Made by a program: the position numbers and the translations under genes. The notes beneath the pieces are model-generated. The model worked only from the letters and a program-made list of their open reading frames with translations. It was not told where the DNA came from and ran no database searches. A stretch of DNA of 64,000 nt from an uncultured Lachnospiraceae bacterium (lineage in GTDB: Bacteria; Bacillota; Clostridia; Lachnospirales; Lachnospiraceae): assembly GCA_947626365.1 (NCBI GenBank), contig CANQRW010000004.1, forward strand, positions 1 to 64,000, written 5' to 3'. Below are positions 27,949 to 36,780 of the stretch, in pieces. The first letter of the stretch is position 1, and every line of letters begins with the position of its first letter.

Positions 27949-27992
27949 GCAAACAAAGCGTCACTGGCGCTTTGTTTGCATACTGACGTAAT
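27949..27992 (+). repeat. dispersed hairpin repeat, copy 1
   Basis: A perfect 12-bp stem GCAAACAAAGCG/CGCTTTGTTTGC encloses the loop TCACTGG and is followed by ATACTGACGTAAT. It starts 14 nt after the YhaN-like stop. Related copies are at 51078, 52915 and 58417. The loop and 3' flank are shared while arms vary. Confidence 0.9.
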
Positions 27993-27997
27993 ACAAG

Positions 27998-28053
27998 GGG
28001 CTGCTGCAGAATAACGCAGTGAATATTTCACTGTTATATTTCTGCAGCAGCCC
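27998..28053. terminator. bidirectional terminator between convergent genes
   Basis: A perfect 14-bp outer stem, GGGCTGCTGCAGAA (27998-28011) with TTCTGCAGCAGCCC (28040-28053), contains an inner CAGTGAA/TTCACTG stem. It separates the YhaN-like gene (plus) from the TM2 gene (minus). Confidence 0.75.
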
Positions 28054-28106
28054 TTATCAATCCTTTATCGTCTGGTATCCGGCCGCAAAACCGGATCATC
28101 GATCTC

Positions 28107-28481
28107 TCAGATTAGGATCATCCCATTGTCGTCAGGCTTCATGGGCAAGGCAATCATCAGATCAATCAGCGTCATGGCAAACGGTGCTCCGGTCCAGAAA
28201 AACAGGAGATACAGCGTGCCCAGAACTGGCTTATGGGCATAGAAGCGGTGGCTGCCGCACAGCCAGCCGCAGGTCCAGGCCAGGCGAATATACTTCTTCC
28301 GGTTCACTAAAACCTTGCTTCGAACCGTATAATCCGCGTACCAATCTCCCAGGCGCTGCCACCATTTCGGCTTCTCTTCAATGCCCTGCTTCTGTTTCAG
28401 CGCAATCAGTTCTTCCTCCAGTTCAATCATTCTCCTGGGGTCAAACTCATTCTGTTCCGATATATTCTTATCATCGGGCAT
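28107..28481 (-). CDS. TM2-domain membrane protein
   Basis: A 124-residue protein (ATG at 28481 after an AGGTGATTT-type site; a GTG three codons upstream is possible). The C-terminal third is a TM2 domain: CGSHRFYAHKPVLGTLYLLFFW followed by MTLIDLMIALPM, two membrane segments joined by a tight turn. The N-terminal half is charged and probably cytoplasmic, with a helical EEELIALKQKQG stretch. Cellular role unknown; TM2 proteins are widespread in Firmicutes. Confidence 0.8.
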   Translation of the reverse strand: MPDDKNISEQNEFDPRRMIELEEELIALKQKQGIEEKPKWWQRLGDWYADYTVRSKVLVNRKKYIRLAWTCGWLCGSHRFYAHKPVLGTLYLLFFWTGAPFAMTLIDLMIALPMKPDDNGMILI

Positions 28482-28540
28482 GGAAATCACCTCACATTCA
28501 CATGGTTCCCTGTTCTCAGTCTTCCGGTATCATGTCACAC

Positions 28541-28600
28541 CTGGACGCAATCGTTTACTGGGCAGTCATGCCGCTCCTGAACGCAGCCGTTTACTGGGCA
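28541..28600. repeat. 36-bp duplication at the 3' end of the symporter gene
   Basis: Units that start CTGGACGCA (28541) and CTGAACGCA (28577) both continue into CGTTTACTGGGCAG. The spacing is 36 nt (12 codons), so the stop codon and the last codons of the symporter gene are copied in frame just behind the real stop. Confidence 0.75.
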
Positions 28601-30048
28601 GCCTTGGCTTTGATGGCGGCCACCTCAGCCTGAATCTCTTTCATCTTATCGCCGGTCAGCGGATAGAACTTCATGGCGATCACATTGGCAATCAGGCCTA
28701 TGATCGTCAAGCCGCACAAGCCGAACACGCCCACAAATTTCAGGGCTGGGCTGAAAGGCGTGTCCGCCGTAGGCAGCGTCTCGGCGAAACCGATGGCCGC
28801 GCACATAATACCGACTACTGTGGTAGCTAGGGAAGAAATCACCTTGTCTACGAAGGAAAACAAGGTTCCCATCATGCCAGGAACATAGCGGCCGGAGCGG
28901 TAGACCTCGTAATCCGTACAGTCGGCAATCATAGGCAGCACGATATTGCTGGAGATTCCGGAGAAGCCCTTAAATCCAACCCACAAAATCAGAAACGCAA
29001 TCGTAAAGAAGGTCCAGCCGGCAAAGCCTTCAAAACCCGGGAACGCCAGCGTGGTAGGATCGGCTGCGTAGAACAGGACGGCAATCAGCACCATACAGGC
29101 CAATGATCCGTATGTACCAAACATCATCGCCTTCTTCTGTCCCAGGCGGGTGGCGATCACGCCGGCGCCGAACAGCAGGAACAAAAACGTAGGAATGCTG
29201 GTATACGCGTTAAGAGCTCCGTTAAGAGCGTAGTTTCCGCAGACAATGCCGTAGACGATGACACCCACCGTAGCGTTGCCCTGTGTCTGCAGCGCCAGTT
29301 TATCTGTGGAGGCGGAAACGACCAGCATCTGGATGGCCCGGTTATTTTTAAGGACATCCCAGTAATCCTTAAAGCCAACTTTTTGCTGCGTACCGGTGCC
29401 GAAATTCTCCGGCCTGTCCTTGCTGGCCAGGCAGAAAATAGCGATAAGGGTCAGCACGAAAGAAATGGGCGCGATGATGAACCACACTTCCTGGAAATAG
29501 GATATACCAAAACCGCCATGCTTCTTCATCAGCGTGTTTGTAAACAGAACCGGCAGCATACTGAACACAATCGTGACATAAATACCATCAAAGATGGTAA
29601 ACAGCGGACGCTGCTTGGGGTCGTTGGTCAGGCAGGACTGTCCGGATTTGGTGGCAATACACTGAAGGGTGTATCCGACGACATAAGCCAGATAAAATAC
29701 AATAAATCCCGGCAGCTGCAGAGCCTTCGGCAGATTATGGCTGACAAACACCATCAGCATAAGGGACAATGCCATAACCAGATTGCCCAGCAGCATAAAC
29801 GGCCGGTTCTTGCCGAATCTGGTAGTGGTCTTATCGACCACAAGGCCGAGAAACGGGTCGGTAACGGCATCCCACACACGCATGACCGTAAGGAGCGTGG
29901 TGGATACAAAGGTGATGATGCCCAAAACGCCGTTCATGTAATAGACAATAAAATTCATGGTGAACAGATACAGGTTGGTAGCCGCGTTGTTCAGCGCGAA
30001 GCCGCCGATTTGCCAGAGCTTCGCCCGGTTTGTAGGTTGGTTTTCCAT
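28591..30048 (-). CDS. glycoside-pentoside-hexuronide (GPH) cation symporter
   Basis: A 485-residue major-facilitator-type transporter with about twelve membrane segments. The family motif is recognisable in AVTDPFLGLVVDKTTTRFGKNRPFMLLGN in the first cytoplasmic loop. GPH symporters bring in di- or oligosaccharides and uronides with Na+ or H+. The gene lies 51 nt after the GH88 gene, which implies uptake of an unsaturated uronide-containing saccharide. Confidence 0.88.
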   Translation of the reverse strand: MENQPTNRAKLWQIGGFALNNAATNLYLFTMNFIVYYMNGVLGIITFVSTTLLTVMRVWDAVTDPFLGLVVDKTTTRFGKNRPFMLLGNLVMALSLMLMVFVSHNLPKALQLPGFIVFYLAYVVGYTLQCIATKSGQSCLTNDPKQRPLFTIFDGIYVTIVFSMLPVLFTNTLMKKHGGFGISYFQEVWFIIAPISFVLTLIAIFCLASKDRPENFGTGTQQKVGFKDYWDVLKNNRAIQMLVVSASTDKLALQTQGNATVGVIVYGIVCGNYALNGALNAYTSIPTFLFLLFGAGVIATRLGQKKAMMFGTYGSLACMVLIAVLFYAADPTTLAFPGFEGFAGWTFFTIAFLILWVGFKGFSGISSNIVLPMIADCTDYEVYRSGRYVPGMMGTLFSFVDKVISSLATTVVGIMCAAIGFAETLPTADTPFSPALKFVGVFGLCGLTIIGLIANVIAMKFYPLTGDKMKEIQAEVAAIKAKAAQ

Positions 30049-30099
30049 GGTAGATTCCTCCTTCTTTTCGTTTTTTGTATCTCAGGCAGGCCGCCCGGG

Positions 30100-31326
30100 T
30101 TACCAGATGAACAGTTCTTTGTCCTTCAGCTTGAGAATCGCTTCGATGAAATAGTAATCGCCGTAGATGATCGGTACCTCGGTGTTCGTGCCGTCCGGAT
30201 CATGATAAAAATAAGTCCCTCCGTTCACGATAGAATCCTGCTCCGGATCCCAGTTGCAGAACTTTTTCTCGCAGGCTCTCAGGATATTCAGCGCCGCCTT
30301 CGTATACAGCGGCTTCTCATACTCGCCCACATGCCTGGCCAGCTCCAGAAGACCGGCCGCTGTGATCATACCGGCGGTGGAATCGTACTTGACCGGTTCC
30401 GCGGGAGCCCGATAGTCCACTAACGGCACCCACCCGCTGACTGCCAGGTTGGAGATACAGTAGTGGGCGCACTGCTTGGCGGTAGCCAGAAAGTTCTCGT
30501 CCCCGGTGTGCAGATAGCTGAGAGTGAAGCCGTACACAGCCCAACTCTGCCCCCGGCTCCAGCTGGAACCCTGACCGTAGCCCTGACCACCCGGATTGGT
30601 GATAAACTCGCCGGTCTGGGAATCAAAAATCAGGATATGGTTGCAGCTTCCGTCCGAACGCACGACGTACTTCTGGGCCGTCTTCGCGTGGGCGACGGCA
30701 ATATGCCGGAATCGGGGATCGTTACACTCCTTCGCCGCCCAATACAGAAGCGGGATATTCATGATGCAGTCGATGATCATCCAGCCGCTGACCTCATCGC
30801 CCGTCCAGGGAGCGTTGTTCCAGGCGCGGATATAATTTCCCGCAGGATTAAACCGGCCTGCCAGCAGATTGGCGGCGTGCAGGCCGCGGCGGCGCGCGTC
30901 AGCATTTCCGGTCTCACGCCAGTTGGCCACCGACATAGGCAGGAAGATAAATCCGATGTCATGATCGAGGCCCTCAAACCCGGTGAGGGTTTCCTTCATG
31001 CGTTCCTCCACGCCTTCAGCGGCGGTCCGATAAGTCTCATCGCCTGTGGCGTGGTACATCTGCCACAGCATCCCCGGCCAGAAGCCGTTAGTCCAGTAAT
31101 ACAATCCGCCCGGCACATCCAGATCATGGTACTTCCCGTCCCTGGTGGTGTAGGGAATCATGGTGCCGATCCGCTCCGCTTCCGCCTTCATCTTGACGGT
31201 CAGCTTCGCGTACACATCGTCCAGCCACGCCTGGTCCTCCGGTGACAAAACATATCCCTGGCTTTCTTCCGCGCTTTTCTGTGCGGACACTGCCGGGTCT
31301 GTACCCAAAACCGAAAAATTGCTCAT
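30100..31326 (-). CDS. GH88 unsaturated glucuronyl/galacturonyl hydrolase
   Basis: A 408-residue cytoplasmic enzyme that removes the 4,5-unsaturated uronic acid left by polysaccharide lyases. The start at 31326 follows GGAGGG by 5 nt. GGLYYWTNGFWPGMLWQMYH and the HDIGF segment carry the family aspartates, and RGQSWAVYGF is typical of the alpha/alpha barrel. No signal peptide. Upstream is an AraC regulator and downstream the GPH symporter, a compact pathway for glycosaminoglycan- or pectin/rhamnogalacturonan-derived disaccharides; which one cannot be decided. No lyase is in the window. Confidence 0.88.
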   Translation of the reverse strand: MSNFSVLGTDPAVSAQKSAEESQGYVLSPEDQAWLDDVYAKLTVKMKAEAERIGTMIPYTTRDGKYHDLDVPGGLYYWTNGFWPGMLWQMYHATGDETYRTAAEGVEERMKETLTGFEGLDHDIGFIFLPMSVANWRETGNADARRRGLHAANLLAGRFNPAGNYIRAWNNAPWTGDEVSGWMIIDCIMNIPLLYWAAKECNDPRFRHIAVAHAKTAQKYVVRSDGSCNHILIFDSQTGEFITNPGGQGYGQGSSWSRGQSWAVYGFTLSYLHTGDENFLATAKQCAHYCISNLAVSGWVPLVDYRAPAEPVKYDSTAGMITAAGLLELARHVGEYEKPLYTKAALNILRACEKKFCNWDPEQDSIVNGGTYFYHDPDGTNTEVPIIYGDYYFIEAILKLKDKELFIW

Positions 31327-31363
31327 AATACCCTCCTTTTCTTCTCCATTTATTGACATAATA

Positions 31364-31406
31364 GCACAAAAAAATTGCCGTCCGTTAGAACAAACAGTCG
31401 GCAATT
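31364..31406 (-). terminator. terminator of the AraC-type regulator gene
   Basis: On the minus strand AATTGCCG (31399-31406) pairs with CGGCAATT (31373-31380) and the hairpin runs into TTTTTTTGTG. It isolates the regulator from the GH88-symporter operon. Confidence 0.75.
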
Positions 31407-31431
31407 AGTAAAAACAAGCAGGTGAATTTTC

Positions 31432-32637
31432 CTAAATTTCGTAAAAGTTTTTCATTTTTCGATATTCCTGAGGGGACATTCCCATGACGCTTTTATATAC
31501 CTTGGTAAAATAATTGTTATCCTCATATCCGACATAGCTGCTGATCTCCTGTACAGGCAGCTGGCTGTTTTCCAGAAGCTCCGCCGCCCGGGCGCAGCGG
31601 GCCTGAGCCACATACTGCTTCACTGTCCTGCCTGTCTCCCGGCTGAAGAGCTGAACAAAATGCTTCCGGGATATCCCGCTCAGCTGACACAGAGTATCCG
31701 CCGAGACCGGCTGGCTCAGATGAGTCTCAATATACTGAACAGCGCGTTTCACATAGATGGAATAGCTGCCCTTCTGATTTGCGCGGATCGCGTAGCAGAA
31801 CGACGCGATATATTGCTCGACCAGTTCCCGTATCTGCTGCTCATCTGAGGCACGGTGCATTTTCTGAGCAAATTCCTGGCTGAGAGAATCGATTATGACC
31901 GGCATCAGACCGGCCCGCAGGGCGGCATGACGCACCAAAACCCGCAGGATCGCGGCTCCCGCAATCTGATCCTTCATGTCATTTGTGACAAACCGCAGGC
32001 CTTTCGCAAGCTGAAACATCTCACGCTCCAACTCAATCGCCTCGGTCGTTTTCCCCTGCCGCACCGCTTCTATAATCTGGTTTTCTATGGCATAACGCCG
32101 GTTGACCAGTTCTATCTCGTCATACTGCTCCGAAACCCGGGACCCTGCCTCCTCCTCATTTTTCGCGGCCAGCTGAATCATCTCCAGTTCACGGGGCGGA
32201 AGATTACCCACCGTATTCTTCAGAAGCAGTACTGCGGTTCGGATCACGAATCCCTGCTCCAGTATGGGCAGACCGCACCGATACTGCTTAAAGGGCAGAA
32301 AATACTCGTCCTTTACGCCGCAGCCTGCAAGAAGAACCTTGGCGCTCGTATCCTGCCAGTCCGACGTAACGTAAGGCCCGAGAATCACCCACTGCTCCTC
32401 GATTTTAACCGCGGCAGTCCGGGTATCCAGCGCATCGGAAATCACATAGATGTGACTTCCGTCCTTTCTCTCAAAAAAGGAAAGAAAACCGTCCGCCGTA
32501 TAAAGAGCCTGGACCTCCGGCAGAAAACAGAATCGTTTTTCAAATTCCTCCAGCGGACGGGGATCCCCGCTCCATATTGTTACCGGCAATCCGATCAGTT
32601 CGGGAATCATAATCTTCGCGTGATCAATAAAGTCCAT
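31432..32637 (-). CDS. AraC-family regulator of the GH88/symporter operon
   Basis: A 401-residue transcription factor. The ATG at 32637 follows GGAGATGG; a longer frame upstream is low-complexity and lacks an RBS. The C-terminal 100 residues carry two helix-turn-helix motifs (ADTLCQLSGISRKHFVQLFSRETG and VQEISSYVGYEDNNYFTKVYKSVMGMSPQEYRK). The N-terminal 180 residues look like a PocR-type ligand-sensing domain (LIGLPVTIWSGDPRPLEEF), followed by a helical linker. It likely senses a uronide intermediate and activates the adjacent genes. Confidence 0.87.
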   Translation of the reverse strand: MDFIDHAKIMIPELIGLPVTIWSGDPRPLEEFEKRFCFLPEVQALYTADGFLSFFERKDGSHIYVISDALDTRTAAVKIEEQWVILGPYVTSDWQDTSAKVLLAGCGVKDEYFLPFKQYRCGLPILEQGFVIRTAVLLLKNTVGNLPPRELEMIQLAAKNEEEAGSRVSEQYDEIELVNRRYAIENQIIEAVRQGKTTEAIELEREMFQLAKGLRFVTNDMKDQIAGAAILRVLVRHAALRAGLMPVIIDSLSQEFAQKMHRASDEQQIRELVEQYIASFCYAIRANQKGSYSIYVKRAVQYIETHLSQPVSADTLCQLSGISRKHFVQLFSRETGRTVKQYVAQARCARAAELLENSQLPVQEISSYVGYEDNNYFTKVYKSVMGMSPQEYRKMKNFYEI

Positions 32638-32680
32638 ATCACCATCTCCTGTTCCTGATACTCCTGTTCCTGACTGCACA

Positions 32681-32723
32681 AAACCCCGGCCATATCGGCT
32701 TTTCGCCAGATATGGCCAGGGCT
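32681..32723 (-). terminator. rho-independent terminator of ilvE
   Basis: On the minus strand GCCCTGGCCATATC pairs with GATATGGCCGGGG, and TTTTGTG follows. It lies about 20 nt after the ilvE stop. Confidence 0.85.
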
Positions 32724-32741
32724 TCTTTACAAAATAACCGA

Positions 32742-33767
32742 TCAGCAGATCTTGTGGATCCAGCCCTCCGGCGCCTCCACGGTTCCCAGCTGAATGCCGG
32801 TCAGCGTATCGTACAGCTTCTGGATCACCGGTCCCATGGCGTCCATGCCGCTGGGGAAGCAGATCTCCTTGCCGTGATCCACAACCTTGCCTACCGGAGA
32901 GATCACAGCCGCGGTTCCGCACAGGCCGCACTCCGCGAAATCTTTCACCTCATCCAGGCGAACCTGTCTCTGGGTCACCTTCATGCCCAGATAATGCTCC
33001 GCCACATAGAGCATGGACCGTCTGGTGATGGAGGGCAGGATGGAATCGGACTTGGGAGTCACGATCTCATTGTCCTTGGTAACAAACAGGAAGTTGGCAC
33101 CGCCGGTCTCCTCCACGTAAGTTCTGGTACCCGGATCCAGGAACATATTCTCATCAAATCCCTGGGCGTGGGCCGTCACATGAGCATGAAGGCTCATGGC
33201 GTAGTTCAGACCTGCCTTGATGTGTCCGGTTCCGTGAGGGGCCGCCCGGTCAAAGTCGCTGACACAGATGGTAAGGGGCTTGGCGCCGCCTTTGAAATAG
33301 GGACCGACCGGAGTACAGAACACACGGAACTGATACCCATCGGCAGGCTTCACTCCGATGACGGGAGTGGAAGCAAACATATAGGGACGAATATACAGGG
33401 ACGCGCCGCTGCCGTAGGGCGGCACCCAGTCCGCATTGGCCTTCACCACCTGCTCCACCGCTTCAAGGAAACGCTCCTTGGGGAAGGGAGGCATCTCCAT
33501 CCTCTTGGCAGAATCCATCATGCGCTCCGCGTTCAGGTCCGGACGGAACGTCACAATATCACCGTTTACAGTGGTGTAGGCCTTCAATCCCTCAAAAACC
33601 TCCTGGCAGTACTGCAGAATACCCGCGCACTCGTTCAGCACCACAGTGGCGTCGGAAGTCAGGCCGCCCTCATCCCAAGCTCCGTCAATAAAGTTCGACA
33701 CGTACCTTTGGTTGGTCTCGCGATAGGCAAATCCTATCTCGCTCCAATTCAGATCTCTTTTCTCCAT
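32742..33767 (-). CDS. ilvE: branched-chain amino acid aminotransferase
   Basis: A 341-residue fold-type IV PLP enzyme that interconverts Leu, Ile and Val with their 2-oxoacids. GTGHIKAGLNYAMSLHAH surrounds the catalytic Lys region, YVEETGGANFLFV holds the PLP-anchoring Glu, and the CGLCGTAAVISPVGKV segment is normal for the larger (type II) bacterial form. A monocistronic unit from promoter 33852-33880. The leader of about 80 nt shows no T-box. Confidence 0.95.
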   Translation of the reverse strand: MEKRDLNWSEIGFAYRETNQRYVSNFIDGAWDEGGLTSDATVVLNECAGILQYCQEVFEGLKAYTTVNGDIVTFRPDLNAERMMDSAKRMEMPPFPKERFLEAVEQVVKANADWVPPYGSGASLYIRPYMFASTPVIGVKPADGYQFRVFCTPVGPYFKGGAKPLTICVSDFDRAAPHGTGHIKAGLNYAMSLHAHVTAHAQGFDENMFLDPGTRTYVEETGGANFLFVTKDNEIVTPKSDSILPSITRRSMLYVAEHYLGMKVTQRQVRLDEVKDFAECGLCGTAAVISPVGKVVDHGKEICFPSGMDAMGPVIQKLYDTLTGIQLGTVEAPEGWIHKIC

Positions 33768-33851
33768 AGTTCCTCACTCCTTAACACATTTCTCACTATT
33801 TTTAGGCTGCCGCCCGGTTATCCGTAATTTCCCTCAACTGCAGTCTCATCT

Positions 33852-33880
33852 ATTGTAGAATATTCATTTGGATTTTTCAA
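33852..33880 (-). promoter_or_regulatory. promoter of ilvE
   Basis: On the minus strand TTGAAA (33875-33880) and TACAAT (33852-33857) are 17 nt apart. Confidence 0.75.
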
Positions 33881-33931
33881 GCCCGCAGATTATGTTTTCT
33901 GCCGTCGTCAGCAAGATTTTCCTTCCGCATT

Positions 33932-33976
33932 AAAAAAGGGACCTTCCGCCCTGCTCCGGCGTCGGGTCCCTATTTC
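33932..33976 (-). terminator. rho-independent terminator of the rubredoxin gene
   Basis: On the minus strand AGGGACC and GGTCCCT form the stem, and TTTTTTA follows directly. It is 20 nt past the rubredoxin stop. Confidence 0.85.
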
Positions 33977-33995
33977 ATTATCCTCATCTGCTGTT

Positions 33996-34154
33996 TTACG
34001 CTTCCTCGAACTGGTCCTTGCCTACGCTGCACAGGGGGCATACCCAATCATCGGGAAGATCTTCAAACGCGGTTCCCGGCTCGATTCCGTTATCGGGATC
34101 GCCAACCTCGGGATCATACTCGTAACCACATACGACACATACATATTTCTTCAT
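33996..34154 (-). CDS. rubredoxin
   Basis: A 52-residue iron protein. Two CxxC knuckles, [12 protein letters not shown] (Cys6, Cys9) and [13 protein letters not shown] (Cys39, Cys42), ligate a single iron. The stretch [11 protein letters not shown] is diagnostic. AAAGGAG lies 10 nt upstream of the ATG. Rubredoxins feed electrons to peroxide and superoxide detoxification in anaerobes. No partner reductase is adjacent. Confidence 0.96.
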   Translation of the reverse strand: MKKYVCVVCGYEYDPEVGDPDNGIEPGTAFEDLPDDWVCPLCSVGKDQFEEA

Positions 34155-34376
34155 AGCCAATCTCTCCTTTCTCTGTCTGCCTTCGCCGCGCCCGGACAGA
34201 ATCGTTGTCTTCCGGAAATCCGCGGCTCATTGCTGTTCATGACATAGTTTACCACACAACCCGCAATTTTACCACCATTTATGAAAAATAAAGTAGTGTT
34301 TTCGGAAAAAGTAATGTATAATCTTCAAAAGCGCAAAACCTGCATATAACCTTATCATCTGAAAGGAGACCCTGCC

Positions 34377-34904
34377 GTGCAGTTTTATATCGAAAAAGCC
34401 ACCCCCGCGGACTACCCCGCTTTTGCTGAAATCTCCCGCCAGGTCTGGCAGCTCTTAGACCACAAGGAATGGTTCGCCATGGACAATCCCGATTATACCT
34501 ACCAGGTTCTGACCGGCGGCTGCGGCACCGGCTACAAGGCCATTGCCGAGGATACCGGCGAGATCGCAGGAATCTTTCTGACAGAGGTTCCCGGCATGTC
34601 GGAAGAAAACCTGGGCCGGGACATCCATTTGCCGGAGACAGAGCTTCCGAAAGTGGCCCACATGGATACCGCCGCTGTCCTTCCAAAGTACCGGGGACAT
34701 CACCTGCAGTATCTTCTCATGCAGGCGGCAGAAGAAGATCTGCGAAACCAGGGTTATCTGTACCTGATGTGTACCATCCACCCGGAGAACCACGCCAGTC
34801 TGAACACTGCCCTGCGGCAGGGATACCGGATCATGACCGAGAAAGAGAAATACGGCGGCTACCGGCGGGCGATCCTTTTGAAGGAGCTTACTTCCTCCAC
34901 TTAA
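34377..34904 (+). CDS. GNAT-family N-acetyltransferase
   Basis: A 175-residue acetyltransferase with a GTG start 8 nt after AAGGAG. The acetyl-CoA-binding motif A is seen at MDTAAVLPKYRGHHLQYLLMQAAEEDL, and the late Asn/Gly part at HPENHASLNTALRQGYRIM. The substrate is unknown. Its 3' end overlaps trmL (opposite strand) by 17 nt. Confidence 0.85.
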   Translation: MQFYIEKATPADYPAFAEISRQVWQLLDHKEWFAMDNPDYTYQVLTGGCGTGYKAIAEDTGEIAGIFLTEVPGMSEENLGRDIHLPETELPKVAHMDTAAVLPKYRGHHLQYLLMQAAEEDLRNQGYLYLMCTIHPENHASLNTALRQGYRIMTEKEKYGGYRRAILLKELTSST

Positions 34905-35445
34905 GGCGGTGCAGTTCCCCATGCAGATTCATTTTCTCAAACCCGTTCTGGCGAAGGGCCTCATAGAGGATGATGGACACGGAGTTGGACAGATTCAGGG
35001 AGCGGATATCGCCCCACATGGGAATCCGCACGCAATTCTCCTGATTCTCCAGCAGAAGTTCCTCCGGAATGCCGGCGCTTTCCCTGCCGAACATAATATA
35101 GTCGTCGGGCTGATAACAGACCTCTGTGTAGACCTTCCGGGCCTTGGTGGTAGCCATATAAAGACGGCAGGATACGCCGCTGTCCCGGTCCAAACCGCCG
35201 GCGTGCTGTTCCGGATCCTTCCTAATACAAAGGCTGGGGTTCCGTTCCAGGAAATCCCGGTAATCATCATAGACGGTCAGATCCAGCTTATCCCAGTAAT
35301 CCAGACCTGCCCGCATAAGCATTTTCTCATTCAGTTTAAAGCCGAGAGGCCGGATCAGATGAAGCCTGGTATTCGTGGCCACACAGGTCCGCCCGATATT
35401 GCCGGTGTTGGCCGGCATTTCCGGCTCAAGTAAAACGATATTCAC
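34888..35445 (-). CDS. trmL: tRNA (cytidine/uridine-34-2'-O)-methyltransferase TrmL
   Basis: A 185-residue SPOUT methyltransferase acting on the wobble base of tRNA-Leu isoacceptors. The trefoil-knot motifs are NIVLLEPEMPANTGNIGRTCVAT, FGRESAGIPEELL and IPMWGDIRSLNLSNSVSIILYE. The start is a GTG at 35445 (the ATG-equivalent codon reads GTG AAT ATC), 10 nt after AAGGAG. The three-unit tandem repeat lies immediately upstream. Confidence 0.92.
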   Translation of the reverse strand: MNIVLLEPEMPANTGNIGRTCVATNTRLHLIRPLGFKLNEKMLMRAGLDYWDKLDLTVYDDYRDFLERNPSLCIRKDPEQHAGGLDRDSGVSCRLYMATTKARKVYTEVCYQPDDYIMFGRESAGIPEELLLENQENCVRIPMWGDIRSLNLSNSVSIILYEALRQNGFEKMNLHGELHRLKWRK

Positions 35446-35485
35446 AGAGCAGCTTCTCCTTTTCCTCTTCTCTCATGATCCGTAT

Positions 35486-35611
35486 GCCGCCGCTCCGGTT
35501 CTAGCTTTTCAATGCGCTCCCCATGAACCGCGCGCCGCCGCTCCGGCTCCAGCTTTTCGATGCGCTCCCATGAGCCGCGCGCTGCCGCTCCGGCTTCAGC
35601 CTTCCGATCCC
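35486..35611. repeat. three-unit ~48-bp tandem repeat
   Basis: Units begin GCCGCCGCTCCGG at 35486 and 35534 and GCTGCCGCTCCGG at 35581 (periods 48 and 47). Each continues with AGCTTTTC(A/G)ATGCGCTCC or a decayed form. It fills the gap between the aminotransferase and trmL and overlaps the aminotransferase end. On the minus strand one frame reads a repeated ERIEKLEPERR and ends in a TGA that overlaps the trmL GTG, without an in-frame start codon. Confidence 0.85.
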
Positions 35612-36780
35612 TTCTCCTCATCCAGCCGCTTTACAAACCGCGCCATCCGTCCCAGAGCTTCCTTCAGACTCTTAAGGGAATAGGCGTAGGAAATACGAAG
35701 ATAGCCGTCTCCGCAAGCCCCAAAGGCCGTACCCGGCACAACCGCCACCTTCTCTTCCCTCAGGAAACGGTTGGCAAACTCATCCGAGGAAATACCGAAC
35801 CGCTTAATGCTGGGAAAAGCGTAGAAAGCTCCTTCCGGTTCGAAGCATTCCAGTCCCATCTCACGGAACGCATTCAGCACGAACCGCCGCCGCTGATCAT
35901 AGGACTCACGCATCATCTCCACATCCGCGTCACCGTTCTTCAATGCGTCAACCGCCGCGTACTGGCTGGTAGTAGGGGCGCACATAATGGCAAACTGATG
36001 AACTTTCAGCATCTGTTCCAGAATGATCTTGGGAGCGGCCGCATAGCCCAGTCTCCATCCGGTCATGGCATAGGATTTGGAAAACCCGTTGATCACCACC
36101 GTCCGGTCCCTCATACCCGGAAGGGATGCGATGGATACATGGCGCTCCGGCCCGAAGGTCAGCTCACAGTAAATCTCATCAGAGATGACAAACAGGTCCT
36201 TCTCGATCACAATATCGGCAATCTTCTGAAGCTCCTCACGCCGCATGACCGCGCCGGTGGGATTGTTGGGAAAAGCCAGCATGAGAATCTTGGTCTTATC
36301 GGTAATCTTCTCCAGAAGCTTTTCCGGCGTCAATTTAAAATGATCTTTCTCTTCCAGATTGATGATCACCGGCTTCCCGCCGGCCAGAATGGCGCAGGGC
36401 ACATAGGAGACAAAACAGGGCTGGGGAATCAGCACCTCGTCCCCCGGATTCAGCATGGCCCGAAACGCCAGATCAATGGCCTCGCTGCCTCCGACGGTCA
36501 CCAGAATCTCCGACTCCGGGCGATATGTCATATCGCAGCGGCGATACAGATAATTGCAGATTTCCTGCCTCAGTTCCTTCAGTCCCGCGTTGGCCGTATA
36601 AAATGTACGTCCCTTCTCCAGGGAATAGATGCCCTCTTCCCTCACATGCCAGGGTGTATCAAAATCCGGCTCGCCTACGCCCAGAGATATGGCGTCCTTC
36701 ATCTCACTTACGATATCGAAAAATTTGCGGATTCCGGAGGGTTCCAACTGTACGATCGTGTCTGACAACGGATTTCTCAT
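35596..36780 (-). CDS. class I pyridoxal-phosphate aminotransferase (aspartate/aromatic type)
   Basis: A 394-residue fold-type I aminotransferase. The PLP lysine is in FSKSYAMTGWRLGYAAAP, FPNNPTGAVM and DEIYCELTF give the cofactor contacts, and YLRISYAYSLKSLKEAL carries the substrate-carboxylate Arg. The best match is the PatA-like/aspartate aminotransferase subgroup. Its start overlaps the stop of the Lrp-type gene by 4 nt (ATGA), so both form one unit; the regulator probably senses an amino acid handled by this enzyme. Confidence 0.9.
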   Translation of the reverse strand: MRNPLSDTIVQLEPSGIRKFFDIVSEMKDAISLGVGEPDFDTPWHVREEGIYSLEKGRTFYTANAGLKELRQEICNYLYRRCDMTYRPESEILVTVGGSEAIDLAFRAMLNPGDEVLIPQPCFVSYVPCAILAGGKPVIINLEEKDHFKLTPEKLLEKITDKTKILMLAFPNNPTGAVMRREELQKIADIVIEKDLFVISDEIYCELTFGPERHVSIASLPGMRDRTVVINGFSKSYAMTGWRLGYAAAPKIILEQMLKVHQFAIMCAPTTSQYAAVDALKNGDADVEMMRESYDQRRRFVLNAFREMGLECFEPEGAFYAFPSIKRFGISSDEFANRFLREEKVAVVPGTAFGACGDGYLRISYAYSLKSLKEALGRMARFVKRLDEEKGSEG

